A DNA stretch of 64,000 nt. Source: Aphrocallistes beatrix (taxonomy: Eukaryota > Porifera > Hexactinellida > Sceptrulophora > Aphrocallistidae). A program made the translations under genes and the position numbers. This document shows positions 8,486 to 17,980 of this stretch, one piece after another. Each line of letters begins with the position of its first letter. Position 1 is the first letter of the stretch. Where the stretch lies: contig OY725488.1 of NCBI GenBank assembly GCA_963281255.1, forward strand, positions 7,351,524 through 7,415,523, in the 5' to 3' direction. Below the pieces are notes generated by a model. That model was given only the letters and a program-made list of their open reading frames with translations. It did no database searches and was not told the DNA's origin.

Positions 8486-10176
8486 ATTTATTTTAATTCT
8501 AAAACTAAATCTAGATAGGTAAAACTTTTTCAGAGAATACAAAACTTACAACCATTTTTGCGCCTACATTTGTACGTTTAATATAGTAATGAGTTTGAAA
8601 TAGAGAGACAGAGCTATAAACTCGAGGCAAGAGATAGGGAAATAATTTATCATTGTATATTATTATCTGCGCTAGACTCATTGACATTCATAACAATGGA
8701 TTTTAATCAAGCTGATACTTAATTATATTAAGGAACTAATCAGAATTTTTTAAAAAATGTGTCTATGTTACGGGAGATGATGATCATAAGCGCCGATTTC
8801 TACCTTGGTCTGAAGAAATCTGGGCGGGTTTATGATTTAGCTAAGATATTAAAATAGGATTGGAGCGGCCGCAATATCCTCTAAGGGCGATTTATTATAT
8901 ATTTTCACTTTTGTTGACTTAGGTATACGTATAGTTTGATTTAGATCAAATTGCCTGTACTTTGTATCAGAAAGCATGTCCTTAGTGTTTAGTGGGTGGG
9001 TCGACCCGACCCATCCACTATTTTAACCTGGGGACGAGGGGGAGACCTACCCACTTTGGCACATCGGTTCCTATGATGTTGACCGTTGGAAGATGTTAAC
9101 ATCTCCCGAGGTAGAAGTTAACTATGATTTGATAACATAGATATAGTATAGCTTCTTTGTTAATTTTCATTTTTGCACTTATGATAGAACATCGTTTCAC
9201 ATTGTCAGAAATGAATACAGTATTTGCAAGAGTAAACTAAAAAGGTTGTATTGCTCTCTGTAAAAAAGTTCATACTTTACGATTCGAATATTCGTTTCAG
9301 TCCTAATTATATTGGATCACAGATCCAATATAATATTAAGGAAGCACACAAAGAAAGAAATATTTGCTCGATGTGATTCTTATCATACGCGTATCTAACT
9401 GTAAGAAACCTTCCTCTTGTTTTGAGTTAAAAATTGAACATTGCTTGGACCCTAGGATTGGTTCAGTTAAAAGACGTCGGCTGGAAAAATGTCTAAACGA
9501 ACGAATATTCGAATATTCGAATATTCGTTTCAGCCCTAGTCTCAATGCTTCACTCACGTGCAGGTTTCCACTTTCAAGTAGTTAACATCTCTAATGGGAG
9601 ATGTCATCTTCCAACTGTCATAACATGAATTTAAATCTGGATTTTAAACTATGGATTAGTTGCACACTATTTTACAAGATCTACTAGTTAGAGAATGAAC
9701 CTAACATCGACTGGGAGAAATCGACGTTTACAAGGAACAGGTCCCCATTTCTATCTGAGTTCGTGATTAGCATCCTTATTTCATATATATGTGATATTAC
9801 ACAGCATATTTGAGTAAATAAATTGATCATGTGGCTGTATTCGATCTACGAATACAGTATGCGAACATTTATCTAACAAAATACTAGATATTAACTTTCT
9901 ATAAGTCACGCATATGCAATCATATGGTGAACTGACGAGTGCATATGTGCGCACTTTAATTTCAAGAGCGTGGCCTGCACAAGCACTAGCTGGATGTTAT
10001 TACACACGTAGAATCGAATCTAGTACCACTGGTACATGGTGGGTAGTGGAGAATCACTACAAACCTCAATCGACAAACAGATATGCTTGCTGCTCTAGTA
10101 AGTTAATTATCAAATTAATTCGTCCACATTCATTTCCTGTTTACCTTAATCACCCTATGACCCTGATAGTACAATC
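8486..10176. other. Gene-poor AT-rich region
   Basis: No convincing gene. It contains a near-palindromic GGGTGGGTCGACCCGACCC block near 8993-9012, a perfect hairpin at 9306-9334, and two blocks of GAATATTCG-rich text near 9281-9303 and 9505-9537 that share GAATATTCGTTTCAG. Short reading frames here have no domain or conserved feature. Confidence 0.45.
9306..9334. repeat. Perfect 13-bp hairpin
   Basis: ATTATATTGGATC and its exact reverse complement are separated by ACA. It lies next to a GAATATTCG block that recurs about 230 bp downstream. It is possibly the remnant of a foldback element; no function is evident. Confidence 0.6.
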
Positions 10177-10182
10177 CAAGTG

Positions 10183-10387
10183 CATACTTGCCAACTGTCC
10201 CGTTTTTGGCGGGACGTCCCGCTTTTTTCACTCATCTATTGAGCTATTTTTGCGACTGTCCCGCTTTTACATGAAATTTCCCCATTATGTCCCGCTTTTT
10301 TAATTATATGTATAGTACATTTCTATTGCGTCCCGCCAAATTCAACGCTGAGTCCCGCTTTTATCATGGCTCAGGTTGGCATGTATA
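10183..10387. mobile_element. CCCG-rich MITE, copy 1 (6-bp target duplication)
   Basis: About 205 bp. It begins CATACTTGCCAAC and ends with the near inverse GTTGGCATGTATA. The body repeats the phrase GTCCCGCTTTT several times. It is flanked by CAAGTG at 10177-10182 and 10388-10393. Related copies are at 19545-19680, 34781-34985 and 41200-41420. It encodes nothing. Confidence 0.8.
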
Positions 10388-10831
10388 CAAGTGCATAAAT
10401 AATTTTCATTCCATTTTCATGCATCGTACTGTAACAAGTGAGAGTGTTCTCGGAACATTGGCTCAAAATCTATCAATTAATAGCATTTGTATCTTTCTAA
10501 GGCATTCTGTGTTTCAATCTTCATTCGCTCTGTCCATTTCTTCTCTATTGTACTTACCCTCAGAGATACAAATAGTGCAATTGCGAAAATAAAAATTCAA
10601 AAAGGTGAATACACCGCTATGATAATACCACAATTATCAACTAGCATATTACACCCAAGGACCATTTACATTATAAACAATAACATTATAATGCACAGAA
10701 GGGCTGGGGAAGAATAAATACATTAAGAGGTAGTACGAGTCTTGTCACGAGGAAGATTCCAAGGCTGTCTTCTAATTATTTATTTGGCATTAATTATATA
10801 GAGAAATGAAAAGGTGTTGGAGTTGAAGAGG
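10388..10831. other. Spacer, no gene seen
   Basis: AT-rich sequence downstream of the TSC22-like gene, probably including its 3' untranslated region. No repeat or RNA gene is recognised. Confidence 0.4.
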
Positions 10832-11734
10832 CTAGTTGGGCGGGGGCTGTTTGGCTCTGTATTTATCCAGCTCAGCTCTGAGCTGAGTGTTTTCATTTTG
10901 GAGTGTGGTGAGCAGTCCGATTAACTGGGAAATTCGTTCTGTCAAATTCTGCGTCTCTTGCTGGTACATGGCGTTGAGATTCTGAATAAGGTTCTGTTTG
11001 AATATGTCCCATGACTCGTGAATGACACTGTTCATTCTCACCTCAAGAGGGTCCTGGGCACTTTTCAATATGCTGGTTGGCTTCAGATTTAGTTCCCTGA
11101 TCTTCTGTGAAGCGGTGGAATTATGCTCAGTAGAAGTAGGCTTTAGATTGACATCGGGGAAGTCTGGATTGGGAACAGCTATCGGGACAGGAGTGGGGGG
11201 CTTACTCGTTGTTATTGGGTTCGAAGCAAGGTTAGAAATTTTCCCGTTCGATGTCGGAATGACAATTATTTCATTCAATTCCCTTCCTTCGTTCTTCATT
11301 TCTTTCGTATCTTTACAAACCCAGCGACCTTTATTTTTAACAAATTTGTACTCTTTAGGTTTCTGTACTTTTGAATTTGCTAAAATGTGATTCCCGTTTT
11401 GATTGGAGTCTTTCTCCTTTAAAATTTGAGGCTCTTTTAAAAATTTATTTTCTTTATTGGGAACTTGGTTGGCTGACTGAAGGCCATGGCCATTCACAAA
11501 CGGCTGTTTCGACCTGGCACTAGTAACGGGGATGTCGTGGTTGTGGTTCGAGTTCATTTTCTGGTCATGGAAGTCGGCATCGGATAGTTCCTCGATTAGA
11601 GGATCATCTTCCAGATCCAAACCAGAGCTAAGCGAGTTAGAGCTGGGTTCTACCTTCGTGCTACTCACTTTGATAATTTCAACATGCATTCGTTTTTCGT
11701 TCTTTTCGACGGGTTCTTTCATCTCAGTAGACAT
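10832..11734 (-). CDS. Possible TSC22-domain-like protein
   Basis: 300 residues in one exon. Most of it is low-complexity and rich in Asn, Ser, Lys and Pro. Two features stand out. A short block KFVKNKGRWVCKD (about residue 130) resembles the K/R-GRW-x-C motif in the N-terminal part of TSC22D proteins. The C-terminus (about 235-290) is an amphipathic helix with regular Leu spacing, resembling a TSC-box plus leucine zipper (SWDIFKQNL, then LTERISQLIGLL and LQNENTQLRAEL). TSC22D proteins are leucine-zipper regulators that act in stress and growth signalling. The match is weak and rests on motif shape, so an unrelated coiled-coil protein remains possible. The ATG at 11734 is followed by an acidic Ser-rich segment. 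Confidence 0.45.
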   Translation of the reverse strand: MSTEMKEPVEKNEKRMHVEIIKVSSTKVEPSSNSLSSGLDLEDDPLIEELSDADFHDQKMNSNHNHDIPVTSARSKQPFVNGHGLQSANQVPNKENKFLKEPQILKEKDSNQNGNHILANSKVQKPKEYKFVKNKGRWVCKDTKEMKNEGRELNEIIVIPTSNGKISNLASNPITTSKPPTPVPIAVPNPDFPDVNLKPTSTEHNSTASQKIRELNLKPTSILKSAQDPLEVRMNSVIHESWDIFKQNLIQNLNAMYQQETQNLTERISQLIGLLTTLQNENTQLRAELDKYRAKQPPPN

Positions 11735-13248
11735 TATTTAAATATTGTAAATATTAAAATAAACCAACTGTTGGAGAAGTATAACTTGAAAGGAGAGTAG
11801 GGATCACCAAAGCTTGCAAACTACCGAATGTGAAAGTTCGCTAAATCGCTGTCCAAGATTGAATAGGTTATTTCCATACCTAAAATAGAAAGGTTATATT
11901 GCTCTCAGTAAATACCTTTCGTAACACTAGTAGTTAGCCTATACTCAAGGTAGGGTATAATTGTACAAGGCTTTCTTATAGTCATAGCTATTTCAGCCTG
12001 CTAATAGATGATGCAAAACTTAATAAGCCAACTCATTCAAACCAGATGCAGTTTCTACGTAGACTGGAAGTCATTTATACCATTTCGTTATGGCGTAAAG
12101 CTAGCCTTATTATTTGCCGTTCACACTGTTTTCTTCGCCGTGTTCGTTAACTTTTCCTAACAAACAGACTGGATGGTCTCGCGAGTAAAGTGACAGGGCT
12201 CACATTTAATGACTAGAATTACCTTCAGCCCAGGATTTGGACGTATTTTGAATGGGAGAGAGTATTGTATTTCATGAAGTATACAACTCTATCACGAGAT
12301 CAGGAAACAGAGGATTTAAGTAGATACGATTTTGATAAGCATTGACATAACTTTAATTTCGATAATTAATATCATCAATAATATATCCACAGGATAAGGT
12401 GTAAAATTTTGGTGAGGAAATTCTCAACACACGATAGATAGTAAGTAGTAAGAGCATTTAGATATATGTATGTGTTGTAAACTAATCTCAAATGGAATAC
12501 CATATACTTCTTAGATGCAGGATCTTGATATTGGTCAAGATTGGGAGGGTAGTACAGTGCCCTGATCTCTCAATTATGTACGTATAAGCATATTACTAAG
12601 AATAGAAGAGGGTTTCAACATCATTCTATTTCATTTAGTAAACCAATGTTAAATTGCTTAGAAATGATTACAAATGGATGGATGCTATCACATTTTGGCT
12701 AGCACGATCCTCTTATGGAGTTTTACTGATGAGATTAGAACTCGAATCCAACTGCTAGCCCAAGTACTTCGATTTTACTCTCAGCAAATTGAATATTGTA
12801 TTGTCATAATTAAACAGAATCCAATGATGATATTCAGAAACATGAACGTGGGTATTTGAGGTTATTTAATACTCGATTAGATGTATGACATAGAACAGAC
12901 AAACCATATCAATTATATTAATTACTCAACTTATCTCAATGCAAGCCCAATCTGCAATAGCAGCTATACGTCGACAAAAATCACGAAAAATAAGCCTTTG
13001 TCCATATATAAAAAATATTAATTGTATTAAATATTGCCTTCTAGAAAGAACAAAAAAGTGTTGTTTTTGAATGGATAAGAGTACGTAATATCTAGAAGTA
13101 TCTGAGGTGGAATGTCCTACCCAATAGATTGAGGGTGTAGAATTACAACCCGAGTCATGCCATATAAATGGAATCTCATATCTTCAGTTCAGGTGCATGG
13201 CCCCTACGTGGTCGCCCACAGAACACTTCAGAATGTTGACTGAAGCAA
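11735..13248. other. Intergenic region, no gene seen
   Basis: About 1.5 kb of AT-rich sequence between the TSC22-like and XRCC4 genes. I find no coding region, repeat family or RNA gene that I can support. Confidence 0.4.
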
Positions 13249-14324
13249 CTACATATATTTAATTAGGTCATCTGCGTCGAGGGAGGTCTTGCCCTTCCGA
13301 CTTGCAACCCTTCCCCTTCGGGATGAAATTCGTGTAGGCTGCTGTGTGGGGATAGGTTTAGGTTTCCCTTTGGCCACCCGGGTTCTTTTCTTAAGAGGCG
13401 GCCCCATTACGTCATCCTCCTCCATATCCGCCCCCATCCTAGCTTTCACCAATCCACCCTTCTTTTCACCCTCCGCTGTGGCGCTCGAGGATTCCTTAAA
13501 AGAGCTGACAATATCCTCATTCCCTTCGCCCTCAGTATCAGAATCAGATCGCCGGAGATCTACCCCTGAACGGATTCTGTTGATCAGGCCCAGTTCGTCC
13601 TTCAGACATCTGATCTTCTCTTTCTTCTTGTTCAGAGCAAGACAGAATGAGCGAATCATCTCTTGATCGTGTTCTTCCTTCCCATTTGCCGCTTCCTTCA
13701 ACATCTCCATCGCTTCTTTCCTCTGCTTCTCGCACTCCAACTTATCTCCGGCAGCTCTATCAGCCTTCTCATCTCTCTTGAGAAGTTCTGACAGCAGCTC
13801 GTCAAGGAACTGAGTCACTCCGCTTTCTAACTTCGACAGAGACACAGCTCCAAGATGAACCTTGATACCAGAGGGGAGCGGTCTCTTCCAGATGAAGTTT
13901 ATCTAAAAGCAGGCATAAGGTCAATAGTTTAATAATTTGATACTTAACCATGACATAAATAACGTCATAACAGCTTGACTACCTTACGCTGGCTACTATC
14001 TTCTGATTTCAAATCAAATTCTAAGGCAGCATCTTCAACGGAGAGTTCATTTGTGCCGTTAGTCTTCCCTGTCAACGCTTGCTGTGAGAGAGAGAGGTAG
14101 TCTAGTCTGTTCATGTCCTGTTTCGCCGCGTATTCCATCATAGCCTCTTCATCTATGCTTCCCTCCCACACGCTGCTTCCGTCTGTGAGGATGATCATAA
14201 GCTGCGTGTTTCCTTTCCTCTCTGCTAGCTCACTCAGCAGGTGGATGGGACGTGAGACACCGTCGGGCGTGTTAGAATCTAACCGGGAGAGAGTCCGGGG
14301 CCATTCAGGGACAAGACCTGACAT
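13249..14324 (-). CDS. XRCC4: XRCC4, DNA ligase IV cofactor in non-homologous end joining
   Basis: Two exons: 14324-13983 and 13902-13249, with an 80-bp GT-AG intron joined in phase 0, giving 331 residues. The head domain shows the XRCC4 pattern: SRPIHLLSE (near residue 25), ILTDGSSVWEG (near 45), then LEFDL before the splice and FIWKRPLPSG...VHLGAVSLSKLE after it. The long helix contains FCLALNKKKEKIRCLKDEL, the region that in human XRCC4 carries the dimer and ligase IV contacts. The tail is acidic, then basic (PLKKRTRVAKGKPKP), a likely nuclear signal. In animals XRCC4 dimers bind the LIG4 BRCT repeats and form filaments with XLF. The POLG stop codon lies only 126 bp upstream on the same strand. 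Confidence 0.88.
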
Positions 14325-14450
14325 TCTAGACTCTAGACTATTAAGAATTAATTTTGTTAAAATAATCGCAGGAACAATCTGCTTACTCTTGTATCTGATA
14401 AGTGTAAAGGTACAAACAATTATAAATCAGTCTAACAATATATTATAAAA

Positions 14451-17400
14451 CTAAGGAGTAAATTCCCCTAGGCAGCTGTTTGCTTTTAAAATTGCATTTA
14501 TATCCAAAGAACGGCCAGGCGGTATGCCCCGCTCCTTGTGGATCCCCTCTCTATTCGATAACGTGACACATTCGTTGGTGGGGTCCTTCCGGATGACTCG
14601 GTCTATCTCCACGCCTGAGAAGAATGCGACCGAGAGCGGGAGGTCGGGCACACCGGCCATATAGGCGAAGAGAGATCGGGTGTAGAGGTTGGAGAGTTGG
14701 AGAGCTAGAGCGGCTCTCTCTGCGTCCTCCTCTCTAACTAGGAACCGGATGTCGTCGTGGATGCTGAGGCTGTACCGCCCTGAGATGCGGAATGTTGTCA
14801 TGAGCCACTTCATGCTGACGAGCAGGAGGTGCAGGTAGTCCACCCCTGAGCTCTGCACCACCCAGTTCATCCTGCTGGTGAAGAAGCTCCGCTGTACGTT
14901 CTCTGGGAGCAGCGCGCTAGAGATCCGACAGTTCAGGACGGGGGTGCGAGGTTCTCGACAGTTCGCAATCTCCTCCAGCTTGTTGAAGAGGTGTGACTCT
15001 GAACCCTCTGACCAGTAGAGATTCGAAGCAGAGCGGTTGATGAGGCCTCTGCTCAATTCATACAGGTACATGTCATCATCAATGGTTCTGTATCTTCGGA
15101 CGCCTTTAGTCTCTTTGTGCAGCTTCATCGCTTTCTTCTTCACTTCCCCGTCAGTTTCTCTTGGCAGGAACTTGTAGAGCAGCTGAGTTGTATGAGTTAT
15201 GCCGCTGCCGTATATCCGCGCGTAATTTAAAATCTTTGCTTGGTTGCGAGTTATTCCGAGTGACTGTGCGGTTCTGGAGTGCAGGTCCGTCTGATTAGAT
15301 TTGTCACCTTGTAGAGTCATCCACCCAATCGCAGTACACCCGTGGATTCCAGCAAAGTGAGAATCCGCGAGAAGCGCGGCAATCCACAGTTCCTGAGCGT
15401 CCACGTCTGCCCCCACGAACACATGGCCAGGTGGCGATGTGATGAGCGTCTTCAGCTCAGACCCAATGCGGTCACTCTCGGCATTAGTCGCCGTCAGCCA
15501 TGTGTTCTGGACAGCTCGTCGGGTCACAGTCCCAGCCACGCACACATTCGGTAGTATCACTGACATGTCATGGTAGCCGCAGATTCCATTCTGGTCGCTA
15601 ACAGCCATCTGATTTCTGATTCTACCTTGGTTGCTCCGCCAGAAGGAAATGGAACTTTCAATCTTGAGAATGTCCTCTCCTCCCAACTCAGTGAACGCAC
15701 TCTTCAGCTTCTTCTCTTGCATCGCATCGGCGTATTCCTTCCCCAGAGGTTTGCCACAAATAGAATTCTCTCCATCTTTGTGAGGGATTGGATAGAAGTC
15801 AAAAGGCATCTCAAAACCAGGCAATATAATTCTACCGAAAGCTTTCCCGAAGTTCGTCGTATAAGCTTTCTTTTTGACAAGAGAAAGTATCCTTTTGATT
15901 TTAATGCCGGGCACTTGTAGCTTCAATGTATTTATTCTCTCAATCAAATTGAATGTTTTCTCATATGGTGCGGAGTGATCATTAAATTTCTCATACAAAG
16001 AGCGGACTTTTCTTAAGAGAGATTCTTTCGAATTAGAATCGGCCTGCAGGAACGCTACAAATTTTTCCAAGTAATCCATCCATTCCACGTATACCCTTGA
16101 GGTGTCGTTCTCAGCTGTAGCAGGGATGATGTACCCCCACCCTAGGTATTTCACGTGGCATAGAGGATTTCCTTCCCAAACTAATCTCAGCAGCTTGGGC
16201 GCCATTTGCTTCTGGGGGTTTATGTATCCTCGTTTCAAATTAAATTCTTTGTGATACCATTTTATAAGTTTTAACTCATCCATCGATTTAAATTTAGTTG
16301 ATCTCGAAGGCGACCAGTCGAGGGTAGAGAGCCAAGGATCCAATAAATAGTTTTCATCCTTTAAGAGATGACACGCGTCATCTGCCAGTTGAGTGAAGGA
16401 ATCTGAACACTTCTGAGCATACTCAGTATGTAGCTCCTCACAACCTGTAATGAAGTTAGACCAGTCTCGAGTTGAAATAGGCATGAACGAACTGCCCATC
16501 TCCATCATGCCGAGCTGTGTCACAGGGCTGGGACAGGACAGTCGGAAAAGAGGGAAGAGAACTTGGAATACTTTCAGCGTCGCCATCACATCTCTAGCAC
16601 AATAACTAATTCCTGTTTGAAAGTTCTCTCTGATTTCCTTCAAATTATCTTTCATAAATATTTCTCTTTCTGATTTATCTAGCACTTCTCCTGTGTACAG
16701 TTTGTAGACGTGAGCTAGAGCTCCAGGGGACGCAGCTGTCATCCACCCGGGCAATTCCAGGTCACCCTCTGGACTTCCTTGAGAGAAATCAGTCCCCAGC
16801 CACTTCCCGCGCTGTATTGTGGTCGCTCCGTTCACACACATGTGAAGCGCCTTTGTGTCCAGAAAGTAGGTGCCAGAAGTCTCGATGTCGTACTCCTCAC
16901 GGAGGCGAGCACGATCAAAGCTGACATTGTGTCCTATGACTACCCGAGGATTCTTCTTATCGCCTCTGGTTGGGATCAAGTGTTCTCTCCACCGGATCAG
17001 GTCTCCAGGGTTCCACTCGGTGTCCCTCTCGTCCACCAGTCGGGGGGACACCCAGCCGTACCAGCCGCGAGGAGAGACAGCTGTAGCCAGAACCGGATCA
17101 TTCCCCGCCTGCATGCAGATCTCCACGTCTAGCACTAGAGCGTCCTCATCGGGGTAGGGGACTTGTCGGGGTCCATTCTCTCCATACCACGTCCATCCAT
17201 GAGCGAATTCCCATTCAGCAGGCAACTGCGGAATTTCACACTCGCAAAGTTTGTCTATAAGAGGCTTGTAAGGCTCCAGTAGCTGAGCAGCTATGCTATC
17301 AAAGTGCTCTTGAATCGTAGCTCCTTGCAGAGGGACTAGCTGCGGTTTTGGAACATCCGAGGCTGAAACCTGTGGACTCTGTGAAATGTCTATTCCATGT

Positions 17401-17615
17401 TTGATCAAGTGTTCTGCTACCTCGGAGGGCGTGCCCTCATTGAGATCAGTGGTCGGTCCGAATATGTGGTCCCTGATGTACCCCGGCAGAAGCTGAACAT
17501 TAACCTGATTAAACCTAGTGTCCTGTGAGGCAGTGGATAAGCGAGCGGGTTTCAAAGTCCATTTTACCGGAAGATGCCAGAGGCTATAGTGTGTGCTTAG
17601 CCTAAACAACTTCAT
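14451..17615 (-). CDS. POLG: Mitochondrial DNA polymerase gamma, catalytic subunit
   Basis: 1,054 residues in a single exon, a family A polymerase that replicates mtDNA. The N-terminus is basic and Ser-rich, as a mitochondrial presequence. The 3'-5' exonuclease has motif I (Asp163-x-Glu165), motif II (GHNVSFDRAR, Asn230/Asp234) and motif III (Tyr338-x3-Asp342). The polymerase has motif A (VGADVDAQELWIAAL), motif B (RNQAKILNYARIYG) and motif C (SIHDDIRFLV, His953-Asp954-Asp955). Vertebrate enzymes have His-Asp-Glu in motif C, so the third acidic residue is conservatively replaced here. The C-terminus (DLPLSVAFFSGVEIDR) also matches POLG. Animal POLG genes often have many introns; this one has none. 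Confidence 0.97.
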   Translation of the reverse strand: MKLFRLSTHYSLWHLPVKWTLKPARLSTASQDTRFNQVNVQLLPGYIRDHIFGPTTDLNEGTPSEVAEHLIKHGIDISQSPQVSASDVPKPQLVPLQGATIQEHFDSIAAQLLEPYKPLIDKLCECEIPQLPAEWEFAHGWTWYGENGPRQVPYPDEDALVLDVEICMQAGNDPVLATAVSPRGWYGWVSPRLVDERDTEWNPGDLIRWREHLIPTRGDKKNPRVVIGHNVSFDRARLREEYDIETSGTYFLDTKALHMCVNGATTIQRGKWLGTDFSQGSPEGDLELPGWMTAASPGALAHVYKLYTGEVLDKSEREIFMKDNLKEIRENFQTGISYCARDVMATLKVFQVLFPLFRLSCPSPVTQLGMMEMGSSFMPISTRDWSNFITGCEELHTEYAQKCSDSFTQLADDACHLLKDENYLLDPWLSTLDWSPSRSTKFKSMDELKLIKWYHKEFNLKRGYINPQKQMAPKLLRLVWEGNPLCHVKYLGWGYIIPATAENDTSRVYVEWMDYLEKFVAFLQADSNSKESLLRKVRSLYEKFNDHSAPYEKTFNLIERINTLKLQVPGIKIKRILSLVKKKAYTTNFGKAFGRIILPGFEMPFDFYPIPHKDGENSICGKPLGKEYADAMQEKKLKSAFTELGGEDILKIESSISFWRSNQGRIRNQMAVSDQNGICGYHDMSVILPNVCVAGTVTRRAVQNTWLTATNAESDRIGSELKTLITSPPGHVFVGADVDAQELWIAALLADSHFAGIHGCTAIGWMTLQGDKSNQTDLHSRTAQSLGITRNQAKILNYARIYGSGITHTTQLLYKFLPRETDGEVKKKAMKLHKETKGVRRYRTIDDDMYLYELSRGLINRSASNLYWSEGSESHLFNKLEEIANCREPRTPVLNCRISSALLPENVQRSFFTSRMNWVVQSSGVDYLHLLLVSMKWLMTTFRISGRYSLSIHDDIRFLVREEDAERAALALQLSNLYTRSLFAYMAGVPDLPLSVAFFSGVEIDRVIRKDPTNECVTLSNREGIHKERGIPPGRSLDINAILKANSCLGEFTP

Positions 17616-17734
17616 CTAAGTACAAATAGCGAATGTTTGAAAATCAGAGATATCTCATCTACTAGCTGTCTATAACTTTTTTTCTCACTCCGCACAAACG
17701 AGAGTTTAGTATTGCTTTAATAATTAACATTAAG

Positions 17735-17875
17735 GCTAGGTTAGGATTGGTTAACCACTAACCGGCTAACTCGTGTCAGTATTAGAATGCAAATCGGTCA
17801 ACTGATGGAAACATTCTTAAGTGCTAACCGAACATGTTGGTGGTTAGATGGTTAACTGGTTAACCAAAGCAGGCT
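17735..17875. repeat. Possible MITE with GGTTAACC-rich inverted ends
   Basis: The left part, ATTGGTTAACCACTAACCGG, is roughly inverted by the right part, GATGGTTAACTGGTTAACC. No clear target duplication is seen, so the class is uncertain. Confidence 0.4.
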
Positions 17876-17980
17876 TGGTACTAATTAGCAATACATTACA
17901 TCAAAATAAATTATATTTTCTCTAATAAAATTACTCAGTATTATACTGCTACTTAGGGATGCTATTCTTAGTGTCTGTGT

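Noticed and set aside
9336..9585. Overlapping 73-codon frames on both strands
   Set aside because: They arise from the GAATATTCG palindromes, which read open on both strands.
9914..10592. 129- and 101-codon plus-strand frames
   Set aside because: They run through the CCCG MITE, which is non-coding in its other copies.
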